A DNA stretch of 64,000 nt from contig NC_085050.1 of assembly GCF_963662255.1 (NCBI RefSeq), forward strand, positions 24,670,631-24,734,630. The letters run 5' to 3'. Both the position numbers and the translations under genes were made by a program. Below are positions 62,743 to 64,000 of this stretch, piece by piece. The DNA comes from Cinclus cinclus. Its lineage: Eukaryota > Chordata > Aves > Passeriformes > Cinclidae. The stretch's first letter is position 1, and every line of letters begins with the position of its first letter. Below the pieces are notes generated by a model. The model had not been told where the DNA came from. It worked only from the letters and a program-made list of their open reading frames with translations, and ran no database searches.

Positions 62743-63225
62743 TGTCAACTGACAGTGTTAATTTTGTCTCAGTAGCCACGAGGGTGCAGAGCCGGGAGCC
62801 CTGTGGGCACACATCGCTTGTTGGTCTGTATCATGAGCATCACTGCCGGGAGGCAGAAGTAAGGGATTCTCACTTCCATGAAGGAAATTTTTTTGTGATC
62901 AGGAGGACAAGGTGGCAGTGGCCAAGCAGGGATCCATTTTGTTCTTTCTCTCAGTACCTGAGTGGCACCGGGTCCAACTGGTCAGATGTCAAGTGTTTCT
63001 TTGTATGTAAATCACCCTCTATTGGTATTTTTTCGCATTTGAAGTTGTTGCTGTTATTGTTGTTGCTGTTCGTTTTCTTTCATCATTGCTGTTTCCAGTA
63101 AATTGTTCACATCTAAACTCGGGATCTCTGCCTTTTGTCCCTCTCACCAGAGGTGGACAGAGAATGGAGAAGCTCCTGGTTTTTCCATTTTGTCTGAGCA
63201 TCAATACCATTCCTAAACCATCACA
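62743..63225 (+). mobile_element. Solo ERV LTR, about 480 bp, plus strand
   Basis: The element starts TGTCAACTGACAG (a TG start with a small palindrome) and ends CCTAAACCATCACA. It holds GTGCAGAGCCGGGAGCCC, TGTGGGCACA, TGTATGTAAATCACC and a GTTGTTGCTGTT-rich strip. AGTAAA (63097-63102) could be the polyadenylation signal, and GCCTTTTGTCCCTC follows. The layout fits bird ERV LTRs I know; the family, perhaps ERVK-like, is uncertain. The flanks CTTAT (62738-62742) and CTATT (63226-63230) are similar but not identical, so a target duplication is not proven. There are no retroviral genes on either side. It is related to the truncated copy at 50415. Confidence 0.75.
63097..63102 (+). promoter_or_regulatory. 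AGTAAA, possible LTR polyadenylation signal
   Basis: AGTAAA lies about 125 bases before the LTR end, followed by a T-rich stretch. This is a plausible R-region signal for the LTR that contains it. Confidence 0.35.
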
Positions 63226-64000
63226 CTATTATAAGAGAAAGATCTTCTAACTAGATCTTTTCCACTGTGCATGTGAATACCAAGGCCTGAAGGATATACA
63301 GATACTCATATTAACCATGATGTTTCTAAAATATTTCTCTTCTTTTTAAAATTAGAAATGTCAGATAAAATCCTTCCTAAAAAGTACAGCCCTTCATTTT
63401 ACATTTTATAGTATTACAATATTTAAAAGTTAATTTCAAAGGTTTCTTTAAATGTTTATTTGGTGCACTTGTATCTGTCTACCTCTGCAGCAAGAGACAG
63501 GGACAACTAAGAGACAGGGAGATAGACAGATAATTGGGTAGAAAAGGGGACAATTCAATCTTGATTACTACTGATGTGAATGTGAATCACATTTACTGAA
63601 GCCAGCATGATATGTCTTGTCTGACACCTGGGGAAATGAGAGCAGAATGTTACTCTTAACATTTTTTATATAATCATTATTGGAGTTATTGCATCAATTA
63701 CGTTCTCAAATATAGTATTTTTCTCAACAGACCTATGAGTACTGCCATCTAGAGAACTGGTCAGCTGTCATTTTAAACACCAACTACTCAATAACTCTTT
63801 ATATTAACAGAAGTGGAGGTGATAGGATTATCATTAAAATGTGAAATCCCCAAATAATTTTTTATTTATTAACAGACTTGGAGAAAACTTTATCATGCTG
63901 CTAATAGTAAGATGTACATTATTAGTCACAGCCTGAGAGATATATAAACTGTTTTTGACAGTGTATTTAAACAAAATTATTTAAGAAAATTTTATATATG
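63226..64000. other. AT-rich noncoding DNA, no gene recognised
   Basis: No gene, RNA gene or transposon recognised to the window end. A degenerate AGAGACAGGGA / AGATAGACAGAT stretch lies at about 63492-63532. Confidence 0.5.

Noticed and set aside
50415..63225. A single 12-kb provirus bounded by two LTRs
   Set aside because: No retroviral gene remnant was recognised between the two LTRs, the left LTR is truncated and a primer-binding site or polypurine tract was not seen.
1..64000. tRNA, rRNA, CRISPR array or bacterial-type operon
   Set aside because: No cloverleaf with A/B boxes, rRNA core sequence, spaced direct-repeat array or gene cluster was found; the window is vertebrate nuclear DNA.

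Overview
This window looks like nuclear DNA from a bird. The sequence is mostly AT-rich and has no recognisable multi-codon gene structure. The diagnostic content is avian retroelement debris. There are several CR1 (chicken repeat 1) LINE copies, with the typical 3' end that reads into short ATTCTGTGA / ATTCTATGA-like motifs. There are also long terminal repeats of endogenous retroviruses in families I recognise as common in birds, possibly a passerine. The species and the chromosome cannot be read from the sequence.

Layout: 1-12.8 kb is AT-rich DNA with one short CR1 tail (3.76-3.90 kb) and a T/GT-rich low-complexity block (7.6-7.7 kb). A plus-strand CR1, apparently internally deleted, lies at 12.87-13.36 kb. 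A long minus-strand CR1 lies at 15.96-16.74 kb. From 16.7 to 32.7 kb there is unassigned DNA with microsatellites, chiefly an AAAAT-type pentanucleotide at 24.9 kb. At 32.7-34.0 kb a minus-strand CR1 is split by a plus-strand solo LTR of about 550 bp, which is a clear nested insertion. The next landmark, at 42.75-44.16 kb, is a GC- and CpG-rich minus-strand LTR-like element of about 1.4 kb. Two related plus-strand LTRs lie at 50.4 kb (truncated) and 62.75-63.2 kb. A CA-repeat lies at 59.0 kb and a CR1 tail at 60.28 kb.

No protein-coding gene, tRNA, rRNA, CRISPR array or operon is supported. The longest open frames (up to 213 codons) lie in the GC-rich LTR, where stop codons are rare in all frames. 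Everything else open is short and unlike any family I know. The window is best read as intergenic or deep-intronic DNA. If it does anything, it would be through regulatory DNA. I list a few factor-site-like motifs (a perfect CRE palindrome, a MARE-like site, AP-1 sites) and some stretches that read like conserved noncoding DNA, all as low-confidence candidates. I found no convincing new biological system here.
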